Positions 1 to 6,288 of a stretch of DNA of 12,054 bases are shown piece after piece. The DNA is from Burkholderiaceae bacterium (GTDB taxonomy: Bacteria; Pseudomonadota; Gammaproteobacteria; Burkholderiales; Burkholderiaceae_C), in assembly GCA_031276435.1 (NCBI GenBank), contig JAISNB010000033.1, positions 1 through 12,054 on the forward strand. Direction: 5' to 3'. Under the pieces are notes generated by a model that saw nothing but the letters and a program-made list of their open reading frames with translations, was not told where the DNA came from and searched no databases. Every line of letters begins with the position of its first letter. Position 1 is the first letter of the stretch. The position numbers were made by a program, and so were the translations under genes.

Positions 1-2
1 CC

Positions 3-164
3 GTCAACAGCTTCCTCTCCGAGCAGTTTTTATTCGGCTCCTCCTACCCGTTTCGCCCCATCGCGCAAACCATTGAGGATTTCACACGCCTGCCCTTCAA
101 GGAATCCGTGCTGGATAAACTGTTCTACGACAACGCGGCGCGATTGTTTGGGATTGGGGGTTGA
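3..164 (+). CDS. Amidohydrolase-family protein, 3' fragment (5' end outside window)
   Basis: The frame is open from the window edge to a TGA at 162-164 and gives the last 53 residues of a protein. The segment FLFGSSYPFRP resembles the LFGSDYP motif near the C-terminus of amidohydrolase-2 (TIM-barrel metal-dependent hydrolase) proteins. The end, with FYDNAARLFGI, matches the family's usual closing 'NA.RLFGL' helix. In the family motif the Asp of GSDYP is a metal ligand or catalytic residue; here that position reads Ser (GSSYP), so this member may be atypical or use another residue. The substrate cannot be told from this fragment. It points away from its neighbour phoH, which lies on the other strand and converges on it. 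The family call is moderately sure. Confidence 0.6.
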   Translation, partial: VNSFLSEQFLFGSSYPFRPIAQTIEDFTRLPFKESVLDKLFYDNAARLFGIGG

Positions 165-595
165 TATCCAACCCTTTTTGGAACCTATTCTCTGTTGCTC
201 AAACGGCCCGGAACTGGGCCAGATCAACCTGCGGCCGCGGCGCTGGTGAGGCCCGCTGTCCAACGTCAGTGGCAAGTGTTCCGTCCGGGGGCAAGAGTAA
301 TGGATAGATATGCTTCCTCTGGCCCCGCCATGGCAATGGCCCTCGCTATGACGGGGGAATTATGCGTGTTTCTTTGACGAGACCGACGCCCAAAAACAAT
401 TGACCTTCTTACAGGGCCGATTTCATTTCAGACGCACATCCAAGGCGTATGAAAGAGTTTCAAAGTGTTTGCGCCGCGCAGAAAAATTCCCTTCACCCGC
501 GCCCCGCGCCTCTCTCCCAAAGATGCAAGGGTAAAAATACAAATGCGCCGCGCATGAGGGGAGGGCGGCTTGCAAAAAGCATTGCCATTCCGCTT
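165..595. other. Convergent intergenic region, no recognisable gene
   Basis: These 431 bases lie between two genes that point at each other. They are visibly less GC-rich than the surrounding genes. The only plus-strand reading frames are short, lack a convincing ribosome binding site and encode nothing I recognise. A weak hairpin (205-209 with 216-220) and a 5-bp repeat (167-171 with 178-182) lie just after the amidohydrolase stop, neither with a U-tract. The one feature I would keep is the terminator-like element at 533-555. The rest could be decayed former coding sequence, but I see no protein similarity to support that. Confidence 0.5.
533..555 (-). terminator. Probable Rho-independent terminator of phoH
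   Basis: Read on the minus strand, 41 nt past the phoH stop, the sequence forms ATGCG-CGG-CGCAT, a 5-bp stem with a 3-nt loop. It runs directly into TTTGTATTTTT. The stem is short but the U-tract is good and the place is right for the end of the phoH transcript. On the plus strand the hairpin has no U-tract, so it would act on phoH only. Confidence 0.45.
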
Positions 596-2350
596 TCAGA
601 GCACGTCGCTGGCAAAGTCGGCCAGGCGCGAGCGTTCGCCACGGGCCAGTGTGATGTGGCCTGCGTGCGACCAGCCTTTGAAGCGGTCGACGGCGTAGGT
701 CAGGCCTGAGGAGCCTTCGGTGAGGTAGGGCGTGTCGATTTGCGAGAGGTTGCCCATGCAGATGATTTTGGTGCCGGGGCCAGCGCGGGTAATGAGCGTT
801 TTGATTTGCTTGGGCGTGAGGTTTTGCGCTTCGTCCAGGATGACCCATTTGTTCAGGAAGGTGCGCCCGCGCATGAAGTTCATGCTTTTGATTTTGATGC
901 GGCTGCGCACCAGTTCTGTGGTGGCGGCGCGTCCCCATTCGCCCGCGCTGCTGTTGTCGCCCTTGGTCAGAAACTCCAGGTTGTCGTCGAGCGCGCCCAT
1001 CCAGGGACTCATTTTTTCTTCTTCGGTTCCGGGCAGAAAGCCGATGTCCTCGCCCATGTTGACGGTGGCGCGGGTCATGATGATTTCGGTGTAGCGGCGC
1101 TCGTCGAGTACTTGCTGCAAGCCGGCGGCCAGCGCCAGCAGGGTTTTGCCCGTGCCTGCCGTGCCCGCGAGGGTGACGACATCGATTTCAGGGTCGAGCA
1201 GCAGGTTGAGCGCAAAGTTCTGTTCGCGGTTGCGCGCGTTGACGCCCCAGACGGTGTTTTTGGCGTGGGTGTAGTCCTTGAGGGTTTTGAGGACTGCGGT
1301 TTTGTCGCGGATTTCGGTGACGCGCGCGTGCAGGCCGGGTTCGCCCGCGGCTTCAAAGTAGACGAACTGGTTGAGCATCAGCGTGCGCACGATGGGGCCG
1401 CTGACGCGGTAGAAGGTGCTGGTGCCCGATTGCCAGCTTTCGATGGTTTTGCTCTGGCGCGTCCAGAAATCGCCGGGCAGGGCCAGCGCGCCGGAGTAGA
1501 GCAGGTCGCCATCTTCCAGTGTTTTGTCGTTTTCGTAGTCTTCGGCGGCCAGGCCCAGCGCCCGGGCCTTGACGCGCATGTTGATGTCTTTGGAGACCAG
1601 TACCACCTGCTGGTGCGATGCTGGCGTTTTCGCGCGGCGTTGTTCCAGCGCGGCAACCACGCCGAGGATTTGGTTGTCGGCCTTGCCTTTGGGCAGTGTG
1701 GACAGGCTGGCCGCTTCCAGCGGTTCGGTCTGGAAATACAGCTTGCCGGTGGCCTCGATGTGGCCGGTGGCCGCCAGCGGCAGGCCTTGCGCCATGTCGG
1801 CGCCCCTGGCGGCGGCCAGCGCGTCGAGCTGGCGGCTGGTCTGGCGGCCATTGCGCGCCACTTCGGTCATGCCTTTTTTGTGCGCGTCCAGTTCTTCGAG
1901 CACGACCATGGGCAGGAAGATGTCGTGCTCTTCAAAGTGGAACATCGCCATCGGGTCGTGCAGCAGCACGTTGGTGTCAAGCACGAACAGCTTGACGCCG
2001 CTACCGCCACCACCGCCACCGCTGTGCGGCTTTTTGCCGGATTTTGCTGGTTTGGCGCTGCCGCGCGCGGCGCTGGCCACAGGCTCCGGGGCGAGGCTGC
2101 TGGTGGCAGATTCGGTGGTGCCGCTGGCGCTGAAGGGTGGCTGTGCTCCGGCGGTTTTGCGCGCCCGGTTTTCGGGGCGGGCCGCTGGCGCAGTGGCCAC
2201 AGCCGCAGTCGGGGCGGGCGCATCAAGCGTGGCCTGCGCAATGGCTGCTTTGCGCGCGTGGCTGGTTTTGTTTTTCTGGGGCGCGGCGGCGGCGAATGCC
2301 TTGGGGTCTAGCATGTCGGCGCGGCGGGACGGGGCTGGAGGCAGTGGCAT
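596..2350 (-). CDS. PIN domain-PhoH family ATPase
   Basis: The 584-aa product joins an N-terminal PIN ribonuclease-type domain to a PhoH P-loop ATPase domain, as in PhoH2-type proteins, which are credited with RNA helicase/RNase activity. Residues 1-118 are an Ala/Pro/Lys-rich, probably disordered tail ending in six glycines (111-116). The PIN domain starts at 119 (KLFVLDTNVLLHD, with acidic D125), continues with FLPMVVLEELDAHKKG (E152 and E153) and has a late acidic SKDIN (D255). The ATPase domain has Walker A GTAGTGKT at 396-403 and Walker B VILDEAQN at 503-510, and the C-terminus looks complete. The start at 2350 gives the full tail; Met13 (2314) is an alternative. Neither start has a clear Shine-Dalgarno sequence. 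bcp lies 268 bp upstream on the same strand. The ATPase acts in the cytoplasm; its physiological RNA target is unknown. Confidence 0.93.
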   Translation of the reverse strand: MPLPPAPSRRADMLDPKAFAAAAPQKNKTSHARKAAIAQATLDAPAPTAAVATAPAARPENRARKTAGAQPPFSASGTTESATSSLAPEPVASAARGSAKPAKSGKKPHSGGGGGGSGVKLFVLDTNVLLHDPMAMFHFEEHDIFLPMVVLEELDAHKKGMTEVARNGRQTSRQLDALAAARGADMAQGLPLAATGHIEATGKLYFQTEPLEAASLSTLPKGKADNQILGVVAALEQRRAKTPASHQQVVLVSKDINMRVKARALGLAAEDYENDKTLEDGDLLYSGALALPGDFWTRQSKTIESWQSGTSTFYRVSGPIVRTLMLNQFVYFEAAGEPGLHARVTEIRDKTAVLKTLKDYTHAKNTVWGVNARNREQNFALNLLLDPEIDVVTLAGTAGTGKTLLALAAGLQQVLDERRYTEIIMTRATVNMGEDIGFLPGTEEEKMSPWMGALDDNLEFLTKGDNSSAGEWGRAATTELVRSRIKIKSMNFMRGRTFLNKWVILDEAQNLTPKQIKTLITRAGPGTKIICMGNLSQIDTPYLTEGSSGLTYAVDRFKGWSHAGHITLARGERSRLADFASDVL

Positions 2351-2383
2351 GGTGTTGAGGTGAATTTATGGACAGAGTGGTGA

Positions 2384-2399
2384 GCGCAGTGTAGTGCGC
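2384..2399. promoter_or_regulatory. Palindrome GCGCA-N6-TGCGC upstream of phoH
   Basis: A perfect 5+5 inverted repeat with a 6-base centre (GTGTAG) sits 33 nt before the phoH start codon. The same arms with the same spacing occur before alaA at 6725-6740. Position and symmetry would suit a dimeric regulator, but no regulator is known and GC-rich DNA yields such palindromes by chance. Confidence 0.25.
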
Positions 2400-2467
2400 A
2401 TCGGCGCGCGAGCACGACCGGGGCCGTGGGCGCTGCGGGCCAGCCGGAAGGCCGCGCTGGACGGGTA

Positions 2468-2498
2468 TCCGGCGGCGGCGCGCGAAAAAACCGCCGGA
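2468..2498. repeat. Perfect 8-bp hairpin in the bcp-phoH gap
   Basis: TCCGGCGG (2468-2475) pairs perfectly with CCGCCGGA (2491-2498) across a 15-nt loop. On the minus strand, which is transcribed here, the six Ts lie in the loop and not after the stem, so this is not a standard intrinsic terminator. It could stabilise or process a bcp-phoH transcript. Confidence 0.35.
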
Positions 2499-2583
2499 CA
2501 GGGCGCGGGGGACGGGGCGGCGGCGGTGGTTGCCAATGGTGTGGATGCCAAGCGCGCGGGCGGCACGCAATTTGTCTGGCGCG

Positions 2584-2601
2584 CGCCGCCAGGGGGCGGC
2601 G
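2584..2601 (-). repeat. GC hairpin just after bcp
   Basis: Plus-strand CGCCGCC (2584-2590) and GGCGGCG (2595-2601) form a 7-bp perfect stem with a 4-nt loop. It starts 17 nt after the bcp stop codon. No U-tract follows on the minus strand, so a 3'-end stabilising hairpin or a poor terminator is more likely than a strong terminator. Confidence 0.35.
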
Positions 2602-2618
2602 GCTTGCGCCCGCAGGTG

Positions 2619-3101
2619 TCAGGCGGTGGCCGCTTTTTTCAGGGCCTTGACGGCCTTGAGCACTTGCTCGACATGGCCCGGCACCTTGAGGCCGCGCCAT
2701 TCGTGCACCAGAATGCCTTTGGCGTTGATGAGGAAAGTGCTGCGCTCGATGCCCTTGACCTTCTTGCCGTACATGATCTTGTTTTTGACCACGCCGAACA
2801 TGTGGCACATTTTTTCTTCGTTGTCGGAGATCAGTTCAAAGGGCAGTTCAAGCTGGTGCTTGAAGTTGTCGTGCGAGGCCATGTTGTCGCGCGAGACGCC
2901 GAATACCACGGCGCCCGCTTTCACGAAGTCCTTGTACTTGTCACGAAACTGCATGGCCTCGGTGGTGCAGCCGGGCGTGTTGTCCTTGGGGTAGAAATAC
3001 AGCACCATGATTTGCCCCAGGTGGGATGTATTGCTGACTTTGACGCCGCCTGTTGCAATGGCTTCAAATTCGGGCAGAGGTTTATCGACAACAATCGCCA
3101 T
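2619..3101 (-). CDS. bcp: Peroxiredoxin, Bcp/PrxQ type
   Basis: A 160-aa thioredoxin-fold, thiol-dependent peroxidase that reduces H2O2 and organic hydroperoxides in the cytoplasm. The peroxidatic site is clear: YPKDNTPGCTTEA with Cys45, the preceding Thr/Pro and the FYPKD strand of the PrxQ group. The length equals the usual ~155 aa. E. coli Bcp has a resolving cysteine five residues later (Cys50); here that residue is Met50. The only other cysteine is Cys99 (KMCHMFGV), which also exists in E. coli Bcp. The protein may therefore work as a 1-Cys enzyme or use Cys99 or an external thiol. The start is set by the family's usual N-terminus; no good Shine-Dalgarno is seen. phoH follows 268 bp downstream on the same strand, so co-transcription is possible but not shown. 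Confidence 0.93.
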   Translation of the reverse strand: MAIVVDKPLPEFEAIATGGVKVSNTSHLGQIMVLYFYPKDNTPGCTTEAMQFRDKYKDFVKAGAVVFGVSRDNMASHDNFKHQLELPFELISDNEEKMCHMFGVVKNKIMYGKKVKGIERSTFLINAKGILVHEWRGLKVPGHVEQVLKAVKALKKAATA

Positions 3102-3403
3102 ATGAGTTTGAATTTCTTGTGATGGGTTTGCGAAGTGACTTGTGTCGGCTAAGGTGGCGGGCCGCTATGAAATCAGGACGCGCGCTATGCGCTGGAAAGC
3201 GCATGCAAAAGCAGTGTTTCCCCGATGGTCAAATCCCCTGTGGCCCGAACCGCCAACAAGGGCCATTCTAACCGATCGGTCAATGGCCCTGACCGCCGCG
3301 GCGGCCTGTCTGGTCGGCCTGCCGGGCACTTGCGGCGCGGCTTTGCGCGCCACTTTGCGAGTGCTCCAAACCGGCGCTCAGGCGGCGCAAGGGCTTGGAT
3401 CGT
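3102..3403. other. Intergenic region upstream of bcp
   Basis: These 302 bases separate the dehydrogenase stop from the bcp start. I see no gene, no good sigma-70 promoter and no convincing terminator for the dehydrogenase. The part nearest bcp is less GC-rich than the rest and is the likely place for the bcp promoter. A hairpin with a repeat-like surround lies at 3164-3220. Confidence 0.5.
3164..3220. repeat. Hairpin, possible degenerate interspersed mini-repeat
   Basis: At its core ATGCGCT (3187-3193) pairs perfectly with AGCGCAT (3198-3204) around a GGAA tetraloop. The whole stretch begins GCTATGAAATCA and ends GCAAAAGCAGTGTTT. This layout (GCTAT..AAAT.., a central AGCGC-type stem, then ..AGCAGTTTT) recalls, from memory, a short palindromic element scattered between genes in Comamonadaceae genomes. 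The hairpin is seen directly; membership of that repeat family is inference. Confidence 0.35.
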
Positions 3404-4678
3404 TCAGGCCAGGCTCTGGCTTTCAGCTTCCTGGCCAAAGCGCATCAGCGCCGCAGCGCCACCTGTTTCGCGCACGTGCGTGGGCAGTCCGATCTGGTTG
3501 AGCAGGTCGATCAGCGGCTGGCAGGGCAGTTCTTCGACATTGACCATTTTGCGCACGTCCCACACGCCCCGGGCGATGAGGATGGCCGCGGCCGCGGCGG
3601 GCACGCCCGCCGTGTACGAGATGCCCTGGCTGCCCACTTCGGCGCAGGCTTCCACGTGGTCGGTCACGTTGTAGATGAAGATCTCGCGCGCGCCGCCGTC
3701 CTTGACGCCCCTGACCAGGTTGCCGATGCAGGTTTTGCCCACGTAGCTGGCCGCCAGGGTGGCGGGATCGGGCAGCACGGCCTTGAGCAGTTGCAGCGGC
3801 ACGACCTGGCGCCCATCGTCCAGGCGCACGGGCTTTTCAGACAGCAGGCCGATGTTGCGCAGCACGTTGAAAACGTTGATGTAATGCGCGTCAAAGCCCA
3901 TCCAGAACCGGATGTCGGGTACGTCCAGATGCTGCGAGAGCGAGTGCAACTCGTCGTGGCCGGTGAGGTAGGCGGTTTGCCTGCCCACCACGGGCAGATC
4001 GTCGGTGCGGCTGACCTCGAACATTTTGTTGGCCTTCCATTGGCCGCCTTGCCAGCTCCACACCTGGCCGGTGAATTCACGGAAATTGATTTCCGGATTG
4101 AAGTTGGTGGCAAAGTAGCGCCCGTGGCTGCCCGCGTTGATGTCGATGATGTCGATGGATTCCACCTTGTCGAAATACGTTTGCGCGGCCAGCGCCGCGT
4201 AGGCGTTGACGACGCCGGGATCGAACCCGCAGCCGAGGATGGCGGTCACGCCGTTTTGGGCGCAGCGGCGCTTGCGCTTCCACTCGTGGTTGGCGTACCA
4301 CGGCGGCGCCTCGCAGACTTTGGCCGGGTCTTCGTGGATGGCCGTGTCGATGTAGGCGGCGCCGGTGTTGAGGCACGCTTCGAGCACCGCCATGTTGACA
4401 AAGGCGTGCCCGAGGTTGATGACGATTTGCGCGCCCGTTTGCTCGATCAACGCCTGCGTGGCCGCCGTGTCCATGGCGTCAAGCTGGTGCGCCCTGAACA
4501 CGCCATGGGGGTTTTGCAGCATGCCTTTTTCATGGATGCCGTCGATGATGCTGTGGCACTTGTCGATGGTGCGCGAGGCAATGTGCACATCGCCCAGCAA
4601 GTCGTTGTGCTGCGCGCATTTGTGCGCCGCCACCCGGCCCACGCCACCGGCGCCGATGATCAATGTGTTTCTCTTCAT
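3404..4678 (-). CDS. Carboxynorspermidine/carboxyspermidine dehydrogenase (saccharopine dehydrogenase family)
   Basis: The 424-aa enzyme belongs to the saccharopine dehydrogenase superfamily. With NADPH it condenses L-aspartate semialdehyde with a diamine (putrescine or 1,3-diaminopropane) to form carboxyspermidine or carboxynorspermidine. A Rossmann nucleotide site opens the protein (NTLIIGAGGVGRVAAHKC, GAGGVG at 9-14), and a conserved central segment GCGFDPGVVNAY lies at 149-160. Saccharopine or lysine metabolism would be the alternative, but the next gene upstream is the decarboxylase that uses this product, which settles the choice. The start at 4678 puts the Rossmann strand at the N-terminus and has GGAGG 11 nt upstream. 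The frame stays open further upstream only because it runs antisense-free through nspC. The 65-bp gap to nspC suggests an operon. The native diamine cannot be told from sequence. Confidence 0.88.
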   Translation of the reverse strand: MKRNTLIIGAGGVGRVAAHKCAQHNDLLGDVHIASRTIDKCHSIIDGIHEKGMLQNPHGVFRAHQLDAMDTAATQALIEQTGAQIVINLGHAFVNMAVLEACLNTGAAYIDTAIHEDPAKVCEAPPWYANHEWKRKRRCAQNGVTAILGCGFDPGVVNAYAALAAQTYFDKVESIDIIDINAGSHGRYFATNFNPEINFREFTGQVWSWQGGQWKANKMFEVSRTDDLPVVGRQTAYLTGHDELHSLSQHLDVPDIRFWMGFDAHYINVFNVLRNIGLLSEKPVRLDDGRQVVPLQLLKAVLPDPATLAASYVGKTCIGNLVRGVKDGGAREIFIYNVTDHVEACAEVGSQGISYTAGVPAAAAAILIARGVWDVRKMVNVEELPCQPLIDLLNQIGLPTHVRETGGAAALMRFGQEAESQSLA

Positions 4679-4737
4679 GTCGCACAAACCCTCCGTCAAC
4701 AAATGACTGTGGTATCCGATGGTAAACACTGCGCGCG

Positions 4738-4750
4738 CTCCTGTCAGGAG
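4738..4750 (-). repeat. Small palindrome around the nspC stop codon
   Basis: On the minus strand CTCCT-GAC-AGGAG is a 5-bp perfect inverted repeat. The nspC TGA stop (4746-4744) is shared between the left arm and the loop. No U-tract follows, so it is unlikely to terminate; it lies between two co-directional genes. Confidence 0.3.
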
Positions 4751-5877
4751 AGACTGCCCGCGTAGTCCTCGTAATCCATGGACTGGACAAGCTCTTCGCG
4801 TCCGTCCAGCCTGCGCACCACGATGGCGGGCATGTTCAGGCCGTTGAACCAGTTTTTCTTGACCATGGTGTAGCCCGCGGCGTCCTCGATGGACAGCCGA
4901 TCGCCCACTTGCGGCGCGCGCGCGAAGCGGAACTCGCCAAACACATCGCCCGCCAGGCAAGACCTGCCCGCAACCACGCAGGTGTGCGGCCCGGAGGCGG
5001 ACGCGATGCGCGCGGCAAGGCCGTAGACCAGCAAATCGGGCATGTGCGCCTCGATGGAGCTGTCCACCACCGCGACGAGCTTGCCATTGACAAAGCCAGT
5101 GTCCAGCACCGTCACCTCCAGCGTCGCGCTGTTGCTGATGCTCGCCTCGCCCGGCTCCAGATAGACCTGCACGCCGTGCTGTTGCGCAAAGTCCCGCAAG
5201 CGCCGCGCCAGTTGATCCAGCGGGTAGTCGGGCGCGCAAAAATGAATGCCGCCGCCCAGGCTCACCCAGCTTACCTGCCGCAGCAAGTGACCAAAGCGCG
5301 CCTCAATCTGCGCCAGCATGGCCTCAAAGCTGCTGAAGCTGCGGTTTTCGCAGTTGTTGTGGAACATCAGGCCGTCAAGCTGGTCGATAACGGGGGCGAT
5401 TTTGTCCGCATCGCGCTCGCCCAGGCGGCTGTCGGGGCGCGCCGGGTCGGCCAGCGCGTAGGGCGAATGGCTGCAGCCCGGGTTGACGCGCAGGCCCACG
5501 GGCCTGCCCGCCGCGCGCGCGCGGGCGGAAAAACGCCGCAACTGGCTGAGCGAATTGAAGATGATCTTGTCGCTGAGGGCCAGCACGGCGTCGATCTCGT
5601 GATCGGCAAACGCCACGCTGTAGGCCTGGGTTTCGCGGCCAAACTTGTCGTGGCCCAGCCGCACTTCGTACAGCGACGACGAGGTGGTTCCGTCCATGTA
5701 CTGCCGCATCAGCGCAAACACCGACCAGGTGGCAAAGCATTTGAGGGCCAGCAAGACTTTGGCGCCAGAGTGCGCGCGCAATTGCGCGATGCGCTGCAAA
5801 TTGAGCAGCAGCTTTTGCTCGTCGATCCGGTAATACGGTGTTTGCAAGGCGCCGCCGGGTTGAAGGCTCGGGTGCAT
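4744..5877 (-). CDS. nspC: Carboxynorspermidine/carboxyspermidine decarboxylase
   Basis: The 377-aa PLP enzyme of the alanine-racemase fold (group IV decarboxylases) removes CO2 from carboxynorspermidine or carboxyspermidine to give norspermidine or spermidine. Visible sites are the PLP lysine K46 in LLALKCFATWSVF, HNNCEN at 173-178, SLGGG at 206-210, EPGEA at 241-245 (phosphate binding) and the C-terminal AGRSCLAGD with Cys307 and Asp311, the cross-subunit catalytic residues. The HNNCE and 'GRSCLAGD' forms are those of NspC rather than of diaminopimelate or ornithine decarboxylases. The length is right for NspC (~365-385 aa). Met at 5877 is chosen because the reading frame upstream (to 6120) is low-complexity and unlike the family. 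There is no clear Shine-Dalgarno sequence. It is followed by its partner dehydrogenase 65 bp later. Confidence 0.92.
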   Translation of the reverse strand: MHPSLQPGGALQTPYYRIDEQKLLLNLQRIAQLRAHSGAKVLLALKCFATWSVFALMRQYMDGTTSSSLYEVRLGHDKFGRETQAYSVAFADHEIDAVLALSDKIIFNSLSQLRRFSARARAAGRPVGLRVNPGCSHSPYALADPARPDSRLGERDADKIAPVIDQLDGLMFHNNCENRSFSSFEAMLAQIEARFGHLLRQVSWVSLGGGIHFCAPDYPLDQLARRLRDFAQQHGVQVYLEPGEASISNSATLEVTVLDTGFVNGKLVAVVDSSIEAHMPDLLVYGLAARIASASGPHTCVVAGRSCLAGDVFGEFRFARAPQVGDRLSIEDAAGYTMVKKNWFNGLNMPAIVVRRLDGREELVQSMDYEDYAGSLS

Positions 5878-5940
5878 TGTGGGAAAAGCTGGCAAAAGGT
5901 TGGAAATATCCGGGACAGTCGGCAGCCTTGTGGCCGCGCC

Positions 5941-5958
5941 GGGGTTGGGTGGGTTGGG
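5941..5958 (+). other. Canonical G-quadruplex motif upstream of nspC
   Basis: Four G-runs (GGGG, GGG, GGG, GGG) are separated by loops TT, T and TT. This meets the G3+N1-7 rule with very short loops, the kind that form stable parallel quadruplexes. The Gs lie on the plus strand, which is the template strand for nspC, 64-81 nt before its start codon. It could affect transcription of nspC rather than its mRNA. Confidence 0.6.
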
Positions 5959-6067
5959 CCGCGCTGGCAAAGCGCCAGTGCGGGCATGCGGGCCGGTCAG
6001 CGCACGCGGGTAAAACCGGCTGGGGCTGCCACGCGCATTCAGCGCGGACGGAAAATCACCAGACGAT

Positions 6068-6113
6068 TTGGGCGCGCAACACTTGACGGGACAGCGCCGC
6101 GCGTTGCGCCCAA
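6068..6113. repeat. Bulged inverted repeat upstream of nspC
   Basis: TTGGGCGC (6068-6075) is the exact reverse complement of GCGCCCAA (6106-6113). In the other register TTGGGC-[GC]-GCAAC pairs with GTTGC-GCCCAA, giving 11 pairs with a 2-nt bulge. A TTGAC inside the loop (6083-6087) mirrors a GTCAA just outside (6116-6120). It lies about 190-235 nt before the nspC start and could be an operator or merely a hairpin. Confidence 0.35.
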
Positions 6114-6224
6114 CAGTCAAGGTGCTTTAGCGGAAAAGACATGGCGATTCACCCATTGCCACAGGCAAAGGGAGGTTGCGACCAACCGGGCTTGCGAGTC
6201 TAACAGTTCCTGGCGCAGGGGAAA

Positions 6225-6243
6225 TCCCGCAAAACCCGCGGGA
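6225..6243 (-). terminator. Weak terminator-like hairpin after the Mth938 gene
   Basis: On the minus strand TCCCGC and GCGGGA pair perfectly (6 bp) around GGGTTTT, with only TTT following. It begins 45 nt after the stop codon of the Mth938-domain gene. The stem is good and the tail poor, so termination would be partial at best. Confidence 0.3.
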
Positions 6244-6288
6244 AGTGAAGCGCGCTTTTCGCGTAGCCCCTTGTGGCGCGGCGGCGTT

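Larger units (their letters stand above)
5878..6288. other. Intergenic region upstream of nspC with several structured elements
   Basis: These 411 bases hold no gene I can support, although frames are open on both strands. They contain a G-quadruplex motif (5941-5958), a bulged inverted repeat (6068-6113) and a weak terminator for the Mth938 gene (6225-6243). A TTGACT hexamer on the minus strand (6120-6115) resembles a -35 box but has no matching -10 at normal spacing. The region is the likely promoter and leader of the nspC-dehydrogenase pair. Confidence 0.45.

Noticed and set aside
167..182. Hairpin TCCAA/TTGGA after the amidohydrolase as its terminator
   Set aside because: The stem is only 5 bp and AT-rich, and no U-tract follows.
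740..2311. Long plus-strand open frame antisense to phoH
   Set aside because: High GC at third positions keeps antisense frames open. The product is low-complexity with no family features, while the minus strand encodes complete PIN and PhoH motifs.
3395..4765. Long plus-strand frame opposite the carboxyspermidine dehydrogenase
   Set aside because: The product is low-complexity, while the minus strand has a Rossmann motif and a full-length enzyme.
5878..6120. N-terminal extension of NspC to an upstream Met
   Set aside because: The extra 81 residues are Pro/Arg-rich, unlike any NspC, and would cover the G-quadruplex and inverted-repeat region; Met at 5877 gives the normal length.
6092..6120. 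Possible nspC promoter from the minus-strand TTGACT
   Set aside because: The position for a -10 box is GCGCTG, with no resemblance to TATAAT.
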